Numbered from the stretch's first letter, positions 1 to 7,851 are shown. The stretch is DNA of 10,899 bases from CAYNFR01 sp964396595 (GCA_964396595.1 CAYNFR010000050.1:1-10899); one strand, 5' to 3'. A program made the numbers and translations. Notes: generated from the sequence alone by a model not told the origin.

Positions 1-16
1 GATTGAGTGAGACGAG

Positions 17-2107
17 ATGGGATTATTAGTATACTACCCTTTTAATACCTATACGGAGGATCTTGGTATCCAAATCTTAACCCCGTCATCTGATAACCAA
101 AGCGGAAATGACCTCCACCTTACTAGATTTGGAGGTGAATTTTCCGTGGATGAGCCTGGGATTGCTCTTGCCCGCCCTGTCGAGAAACTTAACTTTGATT
201 ATACTATTAATAATGATCAAATAATCATAGAATTATTAGAACCGGCTTATAAAATTGAAAATTCAATTATAGACATTTCAGTTTCTGAAATACGAGATCT
301 CAACGGAAATCGTATGAGCCAGCCCAAAACTTGGTCTGTGTTTATCGATAAAAATCAAGTGTATTGGGAGAAGGAGTTCATGAATATAACATTAGATAAT
401 AATGCAAACCACAGTTTTACGGTTGATATTATTAATGAGGGTGGTACTGTTGAAGAATTCTCACTTGCCAATCTGCCGAGCTATATCACCGCCTCCCCAA
501 CTTCTGGCAAAATCAATCCACGAAGTCGTCAAGTAGTCACCTTCAATATCCAGTCACAAATTGGCATTGGTACATTTGAAGAGGATGTATATGTTGAAAC
601 CAACGCCTTTAAATACAGCGAACGACTCTTATTACAAATAGAGGTTGCGGCTCCTGCGCCGGAATGGGACATCATTGCCACGAATTTCAGTAGCTCTATG
701 AATCTTATAGGTGAGTTTTATATCAATGATATTATAAGTACAGACCAAAAGGATATCATTTCTGTTTGGATAAATAATGAACTTAGAGGTGTCGCGCATA
801 TACAATTTGACAAAGGAGTCAATCGTCACTTAGTCTATATCACCGTATTTAGCAATAATTCCTTGGATGGACTTATTGAGTTCAAAGCTTGGGACGCTAG
901 TACAGGAAAAATACTAAGCAATATTATTCCTTCTGATATTCAATTCATAGAAAACACCACACATGGAAGTCGCAATCAGCCCATTTATTTGCGCGCAGGG
1001 GATTATATAGAATTAGAATACTCACTTAACAAAGGCTGGAATTGGATATCCTTTCCACTAGCTTCTAGTGATCTGAACAATATTGATATAGCGATGCATA
1101 AACTATCTGCTGCACCTGGAGATTTAATCAAGAACCAACAGGCATTTGCTTCCTATGATGGTAGATGGAGAGGAACGCTCAATACAATTACCAATATTGA
1201 GAGCTATAAGGTCAAAGTAGACAGTGAAAAGTCCTTCAGTTACGCTGGTGAACCGCTTAAGCCTGATCAAAAGTCAATTCCAATTGGCCCTGGCTGGAAC
1301 TGGATACCTTATCACGGATTGAAAAACATGCCTATTGCTACGGCACTAAGTTCGATCGAACCAGTTTCAGGATCTGTCATTAAAGGGCAGCGAACCTTTG
1401 CTATCTACGAAGAGGGATTCGGATGGGGAGGCCCTCTCACCTATTTAGAACCACTCAATGGCTATGTGCTGTATCATCATGAAAATGATGAACTTACCTA
1501 TCCGTCTGAGAAATCATCTCGAAGTGATAAGACTGAGAACCTAGATCCTGGACTTTCATGGGCATCTGGCAAATACAGCGGGAATATGTCTATAATCGCT
1601 ATTCCCCCAGCATGTCTTTTGTCAAAACAGGAATATCAAGCCGATGATTGGCTGTTAGTGGCATATGCAGGAACAGAGATAAGGGGCATTGGTCAATTGA
1701 CATTAGATCACGATGATATACAGAGATACTACCTCAGTATCGAAGGTGAGGATCTTGCATCGCTACAATTCGAATTAGTACATAGAAATGGTAAATCAGC
1801 TTATGCACTCGACGATGCATTTTCATACCAAACGAACGCCATCATAGGATCTATTTCAAAGCCGTATGAATTCAGTTGTGCCACAAAACTGATTTGTCCT
1901 AAAGCGTTGGATATTCGATCGTACGACGATTCAAGTCAACAATACATGCGAGAGTATAAAGCCGTAGAGACGATATCCTTGTTTGGCTCGATGATTCACC
2001 AAAGACACTATAGATTTCGGAGTGAAAAGGAAGTGATAGTAGATCAGTATCTCAGCATTCCGACTAATACCATTGTAGAAATTCAAATAGGCCAGTGTAA
2101 TGACTAA
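17..2107 (+). CDS. C-terminal part of a large modular secreted/surface protein, probably 5'-truncated
   Basis: This is a 696-residue protein with no signal peptide. Modules in order: residues 1-55 resemble the end of a LamG-like region (GLLVYYPF); 60-118 form a beta-rich linker (DLNGNRM..P.TW..FID.NQ); 120-212 are a BACON/Ig-like fold (LPSYITASPTSGKI.P); 216-325 are a module shared with the next gene; 339-498 are two GWNWI repeats; 514-620 are a second copy of the shared module; 646-694 are a beta-rich tail ending in a cysteine. No canonical T9SS sorting domain is seen. Proteins with this order in Bacteroidota are normally much longer and carry an N-terminal signal, so this ORF is probably only the C-terminal part. 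An in-frame TGA at 8-10 precedes the ATG and no ribosome binding site is evident. It may be the tail of a gene broken by a nonsense mutation. It overlaps the next gene by 8 bases. The molecular function is unknown; adhesion or matrix binding is a guess. Confidence 0.7.
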   Translation: MGLLVYYPFNTYTEDLGIQILTPSSDNQSGNDLHLTRFGGEFSVDEPGIALARPVEKLNFDYTINNDQIIIELLEPAYKIENSIIDISVSEIRDLNGNRMSQPKTWSVFIDKNQVYWEKEFMNITLDNNANHSFTVDIINEGGTVEEFSLANLPSYITASPTSGKINPRSRQVVTFNIQSQIGIGTFEEDVYVETNAFKYSERLLLQIEVAAPAPEWDIIATNFSSSMNLIGEFYINDIISTDQKDIISVWINNELRGVAHIQFDKGVNRHLVYITVFSNNSLDGLIEFKAWDASTGKILSNIIPSDIQFIENTTHGSRNQPIYLRAGDYIELEYSLNKGWNWISFPLASSDLNNIDIAMHKLSAAPGDLIKNQQAFASYDGRWRGTLNTITNIESYKVKVDSEKSFSYAGEPLKPDQKSIPIGPGWNWIPYHGLKNMPIATALSSIEPVSGSVIKGQRTFAIYEEGFGWGGPLTYLEPLNGYVLYHHENDELTYPSEKSSRSDKTENLDPGLSWASGKYSGNMSIIAIPPACLLSKQEYQADDWLLVAYAGTEIRGIGQLTLDHDDIQRYYLSIEGEDLASLQFELVHRNGKSAYALDDAFSYQTNAIIGSISKPYEFSCATKLICPKALDIRSYDDSSQQYMREYKAVETISLFGSMIHQRHYRFRSEKEVIVDQYLSIPTNTIVEIQIGQCND
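665..991 (+). repeat. Shared surface module, copy 1
   Basis: Residues 217-325 of the first protein start at W and follow the pattern W.I....F..SMN..GE..I......D.I.VWI..ELRGVA, then a Y.TV / IEFK.WDAS stretch, and finish near G.R.QPI.L. The same pattern recurs at 1559-1876 and in the next gene at 2169-2474. The similarity is visible only at protein level; the DNA copies have diverged, so this is an old domain family and not a recent duplication. Confidence 0.65.
1031..1510 (+). repeat. Tandem GWNW repeat pair
   Basis: Residues 339-411 and 426-498 of the first protein are two related units. Each begins GWNWI, continues through a short helical-looking stretch to G..IK.Q..FA.Y, then a W/G-rich turn (RWRGTL and GWGGPLTY) and a strand ending in SYAG or TYP. 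The pattern is a protein-level tandem duplication seen in many secreted Bacteroidota proteins. Confidence 0.7.
1559..1876 (+). repeat. Shared surface module, copy 2
   Basis: Residues 515-620 of the first protein repeat the pattern of copy 1: W....YSGNMSIIA, then DDWLLVAYAGTEIRGIGQ, YYLSI.GED, LQFELVHR.G, and a close near IIGSISKPYEF. This copy sits after the GWNW pair, so the architecture is module - GWNW - GWNW - module - tail. Confidence 0.6.
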
Positions 2108-3797
2108 GAAAATCGTTTACCTCCTATTGGTTATGGCTTCTGCTCAACTCAGCATTGCACAGCCTAACTGGAGTATAAATCCTAGAGATTATGTGCATTC
2201 TATGACTGTCATAGCTCAACTAAATATAGATTGTGCGTGGGCAACTTCAGGAGTGTCAATTGCAGTTTTTAACTTGGATGGTGATCTGAGAGGAGTTACT
2301 ACTACCCAATCCGATGGCTACACCTTTATCACTATTCATAATAATACCGTAAATGAGCAATTGGTATTTAAATACTATCATGCTGATCTCGATTCCATTT
2401 TATATATATCGCATGAGTCAATAGCCTTTATACCAGATATGATCATCGGCAGTATAGCATCTCCTATGCTGCTCTACTATTATTCAGATTCTGCCGCCGA
2501 TCCAATTCCTCCACTTATGCAGATTCATGAATCGAGCAGTATTCAAGTCGAAGGTGTCGGAAGCGGATATTGGCAAATTTTGACAGGACAAGATGGGTAT
2601 TTTATGAATAAAAATGAGTCAAATACGACCTTTCATGGGAGCATCGGTCAAGCCTATCTGGTAAGCTGGACTCAAGTTTTCTCTGATAGTTGCCTAAACC
2701 AATCTTCTTACGGCACTATTTATTTGGTCAAAGATAGTGATGAAAATATCCTAACAACCTGTCAAGATGGTTTAGATAATGATGGGGATGGACTCATCGA
2801 TTGTCAAGATCCAGATTGTGCACGTCCTGTCATAACTCGATTAGATGGGATTCCGCCTTCCACGCAAAGTTGTACAACCACAGACCTAAATGGACTCATT
2901 ACGATAGAGGCTGCAATGGCTACTACATTCGTTTTGAATGCGATGAGATCAAATAGCAGTGGTGTTTTTGATGCGTTAGATGCAGGTACACATTTTCTCT
3001 CAGCTATGAACGAAGCCACCATGTGTTCAATAGATACTAGCCTTTTGCTACCAAATACTAAGAACTTTTATGCGGAAAATGGACGCATCGAGTTGGACTG
3101 TGAGCTTCATGCCGATACCATTTTGAATATCGAAACTTCAGGTGGCACAGCACCCTTAGCGTATGTCTGGCGAGATAGTGTAGGCACTATTTTAGCCCAT
3201 AATGAGCGCATAGGTTCAGGAATTTATACAGCAGAAGTCACAGACTATACGGGTTGTGTAACCTCTGCTGAGTTGGCAGTTGTCTATAATGCCAATAAAT
3301 TAGACTCAGTTGATTTCTATATTTCGGGTCCCAAAGTTGTCTGTCCGCTTTCTACCCAAGTGCACTATGCGCTGGCCAATACGTACGGTCGCGATGTCAA
3401 TTGGACTCTGTCAGGCCAAGGAAGTAATATAGGCGAGATAGGCCCAAGCCGCATAGCAATAGATTTCATGAATGATTTTAATGCTGCCGTTTTAACGGTA
3501 TCAACGAGCAATCATTGTAGTGTAAAAAGTGCTGATTTATCTGTAGAACTAGCAGATCCCACTCTTTGTCAAGAGTTAAATGATTGCTCCACGGGCTTAG
3601 AGTTGAATGAAGATGTACTTCGACACCCCGCGGCTCCGCAATATTATGCTACTCGAGGATTCATAAGATTAGGTCATGCTATTGTGACTAAGTCGATAGA
3701 ATTTAGCACGAAGGATTACTTTGAGATTATGCCTAATGTTGAGTTTAGCCATGGAATTAATATGGAACTAAACTTTAACTCATGCCAAAAGGAGTAG
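2100..3797 (+). CDS. Secreted modular surface protein with SprB/PKD-like repeats
   Basis: This 565-residue protein has a clear signal peptide (KK at 3-4, hydrophobic 5-14, probable cleavage after SIA at 18-20). Residues 24-125 are the module shared with the upstream protein. Residues 157-210 look like a PKD/Ig-like repeat (G.W.I..G..G ... TTFHG..G..Y...WT). Residues 221-240 hold a calcium-binding-type loop (DGLDNDGDG) flanked by cysteines. Residues 245-315 and 332-392 resemble SprB repeats (GGTAPLAYVW ... SGIYTAEVTDYTGC). Residues 405-475 are another PKD-like unit. The end (514-562) is a beta-rich tail finishing in a cysteine, as in the upstream protein. The ATG is fixed by the signal peptide and overlaps the upstream stop by 8 bases, so the pair is probably cotranscribed. 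It is likely an exported adhesin or matrix component. The exact role cannot be told, and no catalytic motif is visible. Confidence 0.8.
   Translation: MTKKIVYLLLVMASAQLSIAQPNWSINPRDYVHSMTVIAQLNIDCAWATSGVSIAVFNLDGDLRGVTTTQSDGYTFITIHNNTVNEQLVFKYYHADLDSILYISHESIAFIPDMIIGSIASPMLLYYYSDSAADPIPPLMQIHESSSIQVEGVGSGYWQILTGQDGYFMNKNESNTTFHGSIGQAYLVSWTQVFSDSCLNQSSYGTIYLVKDSDENILTTCQDGLDNDGDGLIDCQDPDCARPVITRLDGIPPSTQSCTTTDLNGLITIEAAMATTFVLNAMRSNSSGVFDALDAGTHFLSAMNEATMCSIDTSLLLPNTKNFYAENGRIELDCELHADTILNIETSGGTAPLAYVWRDSVGTILAHNERIGSGIYTAEVTDYTGCVTSAELAVVYNANKLDSVDFYISGPKVVCPLSTQVHYALANTYGRDVNWTLSGQGSNIGEIGPSRIAIDFMNDFNAAVLTVSTSNHCSVKSADLSVELADPTLCQELNDCSTGLELNEDVLRHPAAPQYYATRGFIRLGHAIVTKSIEFSTKDYFEIMPNVEFSHGINMELNFNSCQKE
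2169..2474 (+). repeat. Shared surface module, copy 3
   Basis: Residues 24-125, right after the signal peptide: W.I.PRDYVHSM.VIA.LNID, then IAVFNLDGDLRGV, a Y.FITI stretch, LVFKYYHA, and a close at IIGSIASPMLL. It matches copies 1 and 2 in the upstream protein in length, order of strands and the conserved W, SM, LRGV and IGS..P positions. Confidence 0.65.
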
Positions 3798-3891
3798 GCT
3801 TAATTTACATTGATGGGTGTTACTAATTACTACTATTCAGTCAAGGATTCTTGCAAGACAATAGAGGGACAATGATCTGTTATCCGAGATA

Positions 3892-4536
3892 ATGCAGTAT
3901 ATTCTCGAGCTAAATAAAATAACAGGAACTAAGGAAGAGGATCGAAGTTCATTTTTGCAAACAGCTAGAGCTCTCACTTCTAGGCTCATGATTTGTATGG
4001 ACGAAGAGGACAAGCAATACGGCCAAAATGATAGAAAAACGAGTGCTGCAACTTCAGGCAACTTGGGAGAATTTGGTATTCCACTCTATACGTTGCGAGA
4101 TGTCATCCTGGCTAACCCCCAAGAGACTCTTATGTAGTTGTCCAAAATGACGTTCAAACAAAAAGAAAGGTACGAAGGAAAACGAGGCATGTTATGAACA
4201 TGTGTCATAAAAACTTTAAGACCTTTACCAGTGATCTGGGCATCTCGATCGTATTTAGTCATTGAAAAGTTCGTGAGAATTTTACTATGAAAGCAGCCCA
4301 AGCAGCCGAAATTGATATGAAAGTATATGATATGCCCCTATAGAGAACCGCAGAAAAGTGTTGAAGAATGGAAAAAGGGGGCGGATCTATTTAATTGTAG
4401 TGGTGAGATATCTCACTAGAAACGTATCCGCCTCGCTTATCATAATCATGCCTATACTTTTCAAGCTTCATCAGGCATGATTCCCCAACATGTTATGATG
4501 GATAATATAGATTTCTTGATAATAAGTAAATGGTAA
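3892..4536 (+). pseudogene. Decayed Tat-exported sugar phosphate isomerase/epimerase (xylose isomerase-like TIM barrel)
   Basis: Several blocks in family order can be read across different frames. A degenerate twin-arginine-type leader (SSFLQTARALTSRLMI, from about 3946; intact relatives have RRSFLQ..GAL.AG) is followed by the barrel start EFGIPLYTLRDVI (4069-4107). Next come HKNFKTFTSDLGISI (about 4208-4252), NFTMKAAQAAEIDMK (about 4277-4321), and, in the frame starting at 4321, YMICPY, SVEEWKKGADLFN, GEISH-stop-KRIRLAYHNHAYTFQ and GMIPQHVMMDNID. In-frame stops at 4135-4137 and 4417-4419 and at least two frame changes break it. The reading ends at TAA 4534-4536, so the C-terminal part of a roughly 290-330-residue enzyme is missing. 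AYHNH is a typical metal-site region of this TIM-barrel family. It is surely non-functional. Substrate cannot be inferred. Confidence 0.8.
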
Positions 4537-4577
4537 CAAAAGGGTGCGTAGTACAGTACGTTTTAAAATTTCTTTTT

Positions 4578-4715
4578 TTAAGATAGTTGGAGGAAAGCAC
4601 CAATCTCATTTCTCATTGATGTAGCTAGATCTAGGCCAAACTTGGTGATATAAATATCGCCGTCTAGTGCTATCGTCTTTAAGCGATCAATCGGATAAAA
4701 ATCTGCATTAATACT
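4578..4715 (-). pseudogene. Unidentified minus-strand C-terminal gene fragment
   Basis: On the minus strand a 45-codon open stretch ends at a stop at 4578-4580 and reads like real protein: NADFYPIDRLKTIALDGD, then IYITKFGLDLATSM and RNEIGAFLQLS. Upstream in this frame there is a cluster of stops, but the neighbouring minus frame reads on as STVEYEYINDSKVL, suggesting one frameshift near 4710 in a once longer gene. I do not recognise the family. It lies between two plus-strand remnants and faces the isomerase remnant. Confidence 0.4.
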
Positions 4716-4776
4716 TTACTATCATTAATATATTCGTATTCGACAGTTGAGGTAATAGATTTTGGTGAAATAAATA

Positions 4777-4995
4777 TTGAGGAAATCGAGAGTGGTTTTA
4801 GTATCTGTCACTTCGTTTAGTCAACCTGCTTCAGAATTGACCGCGCGTTTAAGCTTTGTGGATTTTGATGGCGCTTCAGCTTTAGACTACATGCGGGATC
4901 ATGACACGATTGCTACTGAAGAAATGGAGCATTTATTTCAGGCTATTACCGAAGGAATAGCTCGACCTATACAATGTTTACAGAAAATAGCATAG
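4777..4995 (+). pseudogene. C-terminal remnant of a class I/II PLP-dependent aminotransferase
   Basis: The 72-codon frame opens at a TTG and has no plausible start. Its content matches the end of fold-type I aminotransferases: VVLVSVTSFSQPASELTARL aligns with the usual GV...PGSSFG...ELTARL region near the substrate-binding arginine, followed by SFVDFDGASAL, then EEMEHLFQAITEGIARPIQCLQ, a typical last helix. The glycine-rich loop before SELTARL has lost its glycines (VTSFSQ). The first roughly 350 residues, including the PLP lysine, are absent and nothing readable remains upstream. The family assignment rests on my recognition of these motifs only. The piece is interpreted as a deletion remnant, not a small gene. 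Confidence 0.5.
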
Positions 4996-5122
4996 ATTTG
5001 GGTACATGAGTATCGTAATTACTTTAAGCCATATCTAAAATGATCCTCATCTAGGTGCATGGAGGATTTAAAGGTATAGTAGTACTTTCTAAGATCAGCT
5101 ATTTGGCTATATTTATCGAGAT

Positions 5123-6439
5123 ATGACGAATGAAACTACTACTGGATTAAAGCAAACTCTAGGTCCATTGATGCTCTGGGGTCTCGGGGTCGGATATGTG
5201 ATTTCGGGAATGTATTTTGGGTGGAATCTCGGTTTAGAACAAGGAGGAACCTTAGGTATGGGCGTTGCCACTTTAGCGGTGATCTTGATGTACCTGACTT
5301 TTACATTTAGTTATACAGAGCTGGCTTGTTCGATTCCCAAAGCAGGAGGGGCATTTGACTATGCGCGGCGAGCATTGGGCGATGATTGGGGCTTTCTTGG
5401 TGGAATGGCTCAGAACATAGAATTTATTTTTGCACCTCCCGCGATAGCCATTGCGATAGGCGCGTATTTGAATATTTTTTTTCCTAGCATTCCAATAGTA
5501 GCCATTTCAGTTGTTTCCTATTTCATTTTTACAGCTATAAACATGTATGGAGTTCAAGCGGCGGCTTCTTTTGAGTTAGTTATAACCATTATCGCCATGA
5601 TGGGTTTGCTAATTTTTGCGGGAACTGCGCTTCCGCATTTTGAATTTTCAAATCTCACACATAATGCGTTACCTCATGGCTGGAAAGGTGCTTTTGCGGC
5701 ATTACCCTTTGCAATTTGGTTTTTCTTAGCTATCGAAGGAGTAGCTAATGTTGCCGAAGAGACCATTAATCCTCAGCGCAATATAATGATTGGATTTGGC
5801 GCTGCCATATGCACTTTGGTCATGTTATGTCTCATGGTTTTTTTAACGGCTGTGGGTTCGGGCGGCTGGGAATCGGTAGTGTATCCGAGTGCAGGTGCGG
5901 TACCTTCTGACTCTCCATTGCCTTTAGCATTAGCACATATAGTGGGGGTCGATCATGTCATTTATAAGATAGTGGGTATAATAGGTCTATTTGGTTTGGT
6001 AGCGTCATTTCATGGCATCATTTTGGCGGCAGGAAGATCGACTTTTGAGTTTGGACGTGTGGGTTTTGCACCAAAAGCTCTAGGACGGATTCATCAGAAA
6101 TATCAGACTCCAATCATGGCCTTACTTGTAAATATGGTGATAGGAATTATTGCATTGTTTACAGGACAGACGGGGCAGATTATTACGATTGCTTGTTTTG
6201 GCGCACTGACCTTGTATATTATTTCGATGATTGCTTTATTAGTCTTGAGAAAGAAAGAGCCTGACTTAGTCCGACCATTTAAAGTTCCCAGGTATCCCTT
6301 TTCACCCATTATTGCCTTAGTTTTAGCCGTCATCGCGTTGATTGCTATTACGATATATAATCCTATTCTAGCGCTCATTTATTGTGGTATTTTAGCGGCT
6401 AGTTGGGTATATTTTAAAGTTACTTATCACAAAAGATAA
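5123..6439 (+). CDS. eat: Ethanolamine permease-type APC transporter
   Basis: This 438-residue integral membrane protein of the amino acid-polyamine-organocation (APC) superfamily has about twelve membrane segments (near residues 14-34, 44-66, 97-119, 124-144, 150-170, 190-210, 220-244, 275-300, 329-347, 351-375, 394-412, 414-431). The N-terminal block LGPLMLWGLGVGYVISGMYF..NLGL, the YTELACSIPKAGGAFDYARRALG stretch (64-86) and the EGVANVAEETINPQR motif (205-219) match the ethanolamine permease (EAT) subfamily more closely than generic amino acid carriers. Length is normal for the family. It is the first gene of the operon, 35 bases before the ligase, and would bring the amine substrate across the inner membrane. 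There is no clear ribosome binding site upstream, as is usual in Bacteroidota; the ATG was chosen because the conserved region begins right after it. Other small amino alcohols remain possible substrates. Confidence 0.88.
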   Translation: MTNETTTGLKQTLGPLMLWGLGVGYVISGMYFGWNLGLEQGGTLGMGVATLAVILMYLTFTFSYTELACSIPKAGGAFDYARRALGDDWGFLGGMAQNIEFIFAPPAIAIAIGAYLNIFFPSIPIVAISVVSYFIFTAINMYGVQAAASFELVITIIAMMGLLIFAGTALPHFEFSNLTHNALPHGWKGAFAALPFAIWFFLAIEGVANVAEETINPQRNIMIGFGAAICTLVMLCLMVFLTAVGSGGWESVVYPSAGAVPSDSPLPLALAHIVGVDHVIYKIVGIIGLFGLVASFHGIILAAGRSTFEFGRVGFAPKALGRIHQKYQTPIMALLVNMVIGIIALFTGQTGQIITIACFGALTLYIISMIALLVLRKKEPDLVRPFKVPRYPFSPIIALVLAVIALIAITIYNPILALIYCGILAASWVYFKVTYHKR

Positions 6440-6474
6440 ATCTATTGTTGCTGGTTATTGTAATGAAATGAGTC

Positions 6475-7851
6475 ATGAAAATTAAAGGATTATTGACAGT
6501 TGATGAACTACGAAAAAGGGTCGAAACTGAGGATATCGAGACTGTCATTGTAGCATTTGCTGATCACTATGGACGACTGATGGGTAAACGTTTTGATGCC
6601 GAGTTTTTTATAGAAAGTTGTATGACAGACGGTACTCATGGTTGCAATTATTTATTGACGACTGATATGGAGATGGGCCCCGTACAGGGTTATAAGTATG
6701 CCAACTGGGAGTTGGGGTATGGAGATTTTCATCTTGTGCCTGACATGTCTACACTTCGATGCGCTGACTGGCAAGAGAGCACCGCTATGGTGATGTGCGA
6801 TGTAGTCGATGATCGTGCTCATGAACTCGTCCAAGTTGGCCCAAGGTCTATTTTGAAAAATCAACTTAGCCGCCTAGAACCGTTAGGTTTTAGTTGTAAA
6901 GCGGCATCCGAATTAGAGTATTATGTATTTGAAAATGACTATAGGCAGGCACACGAGAAACACTATCATGACTTGCGACCCGTAGGTTGGTACCTCGAAG
7001 ATTATCATATTTTTCAAGGCACTCGAACAGAGGCTTTCACTGCTGCAGCAAGACGACATCTTAAAAAATCGGGAGTTCCAGTTGAAACCTCCAAAGGTGA
7101 ATGGGGTCTCGGACAGCATGAGCTCAACGTGGCGTATGCCGATGCACTTGAAATGGCAGATCGACATATGGTCTACAAACAGTGTTTAAAGGAAATAGCT
7201 GACAGTATGGGTATTTCTGTGAGTTTTATGGCCAAGTTTCATGAAGATAGGGCGGGGTCTAGTTGCCATATTCATATGAGTCTGTGGCAAGATGATATAA
7301 ATATATTTGAAGGAACTGAGGACTTTGGATCCGTAAAGGGATCTTCAAATTTCAATTATTTCTTGGGTGGATGTATCGCTCATGCTAATGAAGTAATGCC
7401 ATTTTATGCACCGACTATCAACTCATATAAGCGATATGTCGATGGATCATGGGCACCTACTCGCTTGGCTTGGAGTTATGATAATCGTACGGCAGGATTT
7501 AGGGTAGTAGGAGCAGGCAAAAGTTTGCGAATAGAATGCAGGATTCCGGGTGCGGATTGCAATCCCTACTTAGCATTTGCTGCGATGTTGGCTAGCGGTC
7601 TAGATGGGATAGAGAATAAAATCGAAGCTCCAGCTATCTTCATTGGTGATATATATGCAGCACAGGAGTTGCCTCGTGTGCCCTATACTTTAAAAGAGGC
7701 AACTGAAAAATTTGCTACAAGTGAATTTGCAAAAAAAGCCTTTGGTACAGATGTAGTAGAACATTATGTACATCACTTTAAAAAAGAACAAGAGGCGTAT
7801 GATAAATCAGTGACCGATTGGGAAAGAAAGCGATATTTTGAAAGAATTTAA
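6475..7851 (+). CDS. Glutamine synthetase-like gamma-glutamyl-amine ligase (GlnA4/PuuA/IpuC type)
   Basis: A 458-residue cytoplasmic enzyme of the glutamine synthetase superfamily, predicted to join the gamma-carboxyl of glutamate to a primary amine using ATP. The active-site set is intact: D30 in the FADHYGRLMGKR block, metal-binding E146/E148 in SELEYYVF, E209 and E216 in EWGLGQHELN, H265/H267 in GSSCHIHMSLW, NSYKR (316-320), NRTAGFR (337-343), RIECR (352-356) and NPYLAFAA (363-370). Several signatures differ from ammonia-assimilating GlnA (FMAKF where GlnA has FM.KP; EWGLGQHELN; GSSCHIHMS; the lack of the C-terminal adenylylation region) and match the amine-ligase side of the family. It follows an ethanolamine-type permease, so gamma-glutamylethanolamide is the likely product. 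The ATG is supported by the conserved N-terminal start and by position 35 bases after the permease stop. The amine specificity is inferred from context, not from residues. Confidence 0.88.
   Translation: MKIKGLLTVDELRKRVETEDIETVIVAFADHYGRLMGKRFDAEFFIESCMTDGTHGCNYLLTTDMEMGPVQGYKYANWELGYGDFHLVPDMSTLRCADWQESTAMVMCDVVDDRAHELVQVGPRSILKNQLSRLEPLGFSCKAASELEYYVFENDYRQAHEKHYHDLRPVGWYLEDYHIFQGTRTEAFTAAARRHLKKSGVPVETSKGEWGLGQHELNVAYADALEMADRHMVYKQCLKEIADSMGISVSFMAKFHEDRAGSSCHIHMSLWQDDINIFEGTEDFGSVKGSSNFNYFLGGCIAHANEVMPFYAPTINSYKRYVDGSWAPTRLAWSYDNRTAGFRVVGAGKSLRIECRIPGADCNPYLAFAAMLASGLDGIENKIEAPAIFIGDIYAAQELPRVPYTLKEATEKFATSEFAKKAFGTDVVEHYVHHFKKEQEAYDKSVTDWERKRYFERI

Larger units (their letters stand above)
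3798..5122. other. Gene-remnant region without intact genes
   Basis: This 1.3 kb stretch separates the surface-protein pair from the catabolic operon. All frames are short and broken by stops, yet pieces of recognisable protein families can be read in several frames and on both strands (listed separately). No tRNA-like cloverleaf, direct repeats or insertion-sequence ends were seen. Two pieces carry nothing I can read: 3798-3890, and 4996-5122, which must hold the operon's leader and promoter if it has its own. Confidence 0.7.

Noticed and set aside
3892..4137. An 81-codon plus-strand frame as a small independent gene
   Set aside because: Its content is the leader and first barrel strand of the decayed isomerase, and family sequence continues past its stop in other frames.
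5039..5070. A short NDPHLGAWRI reading reminiscent of the penicillin amidase NDPHL motif
   Set aside because: Only about ten residues before a stop and nothing else of that family nearby; too short to separate from chance.
5095..5122. A Bacteroidota-type promoter (TAnnTTTG) in the AT-rich stretch before the permease
   Set aside because: TATATTTA near 5109 is only an approximate match, lies too close to the ATG, and no convincing upstream element is spaced correctly.
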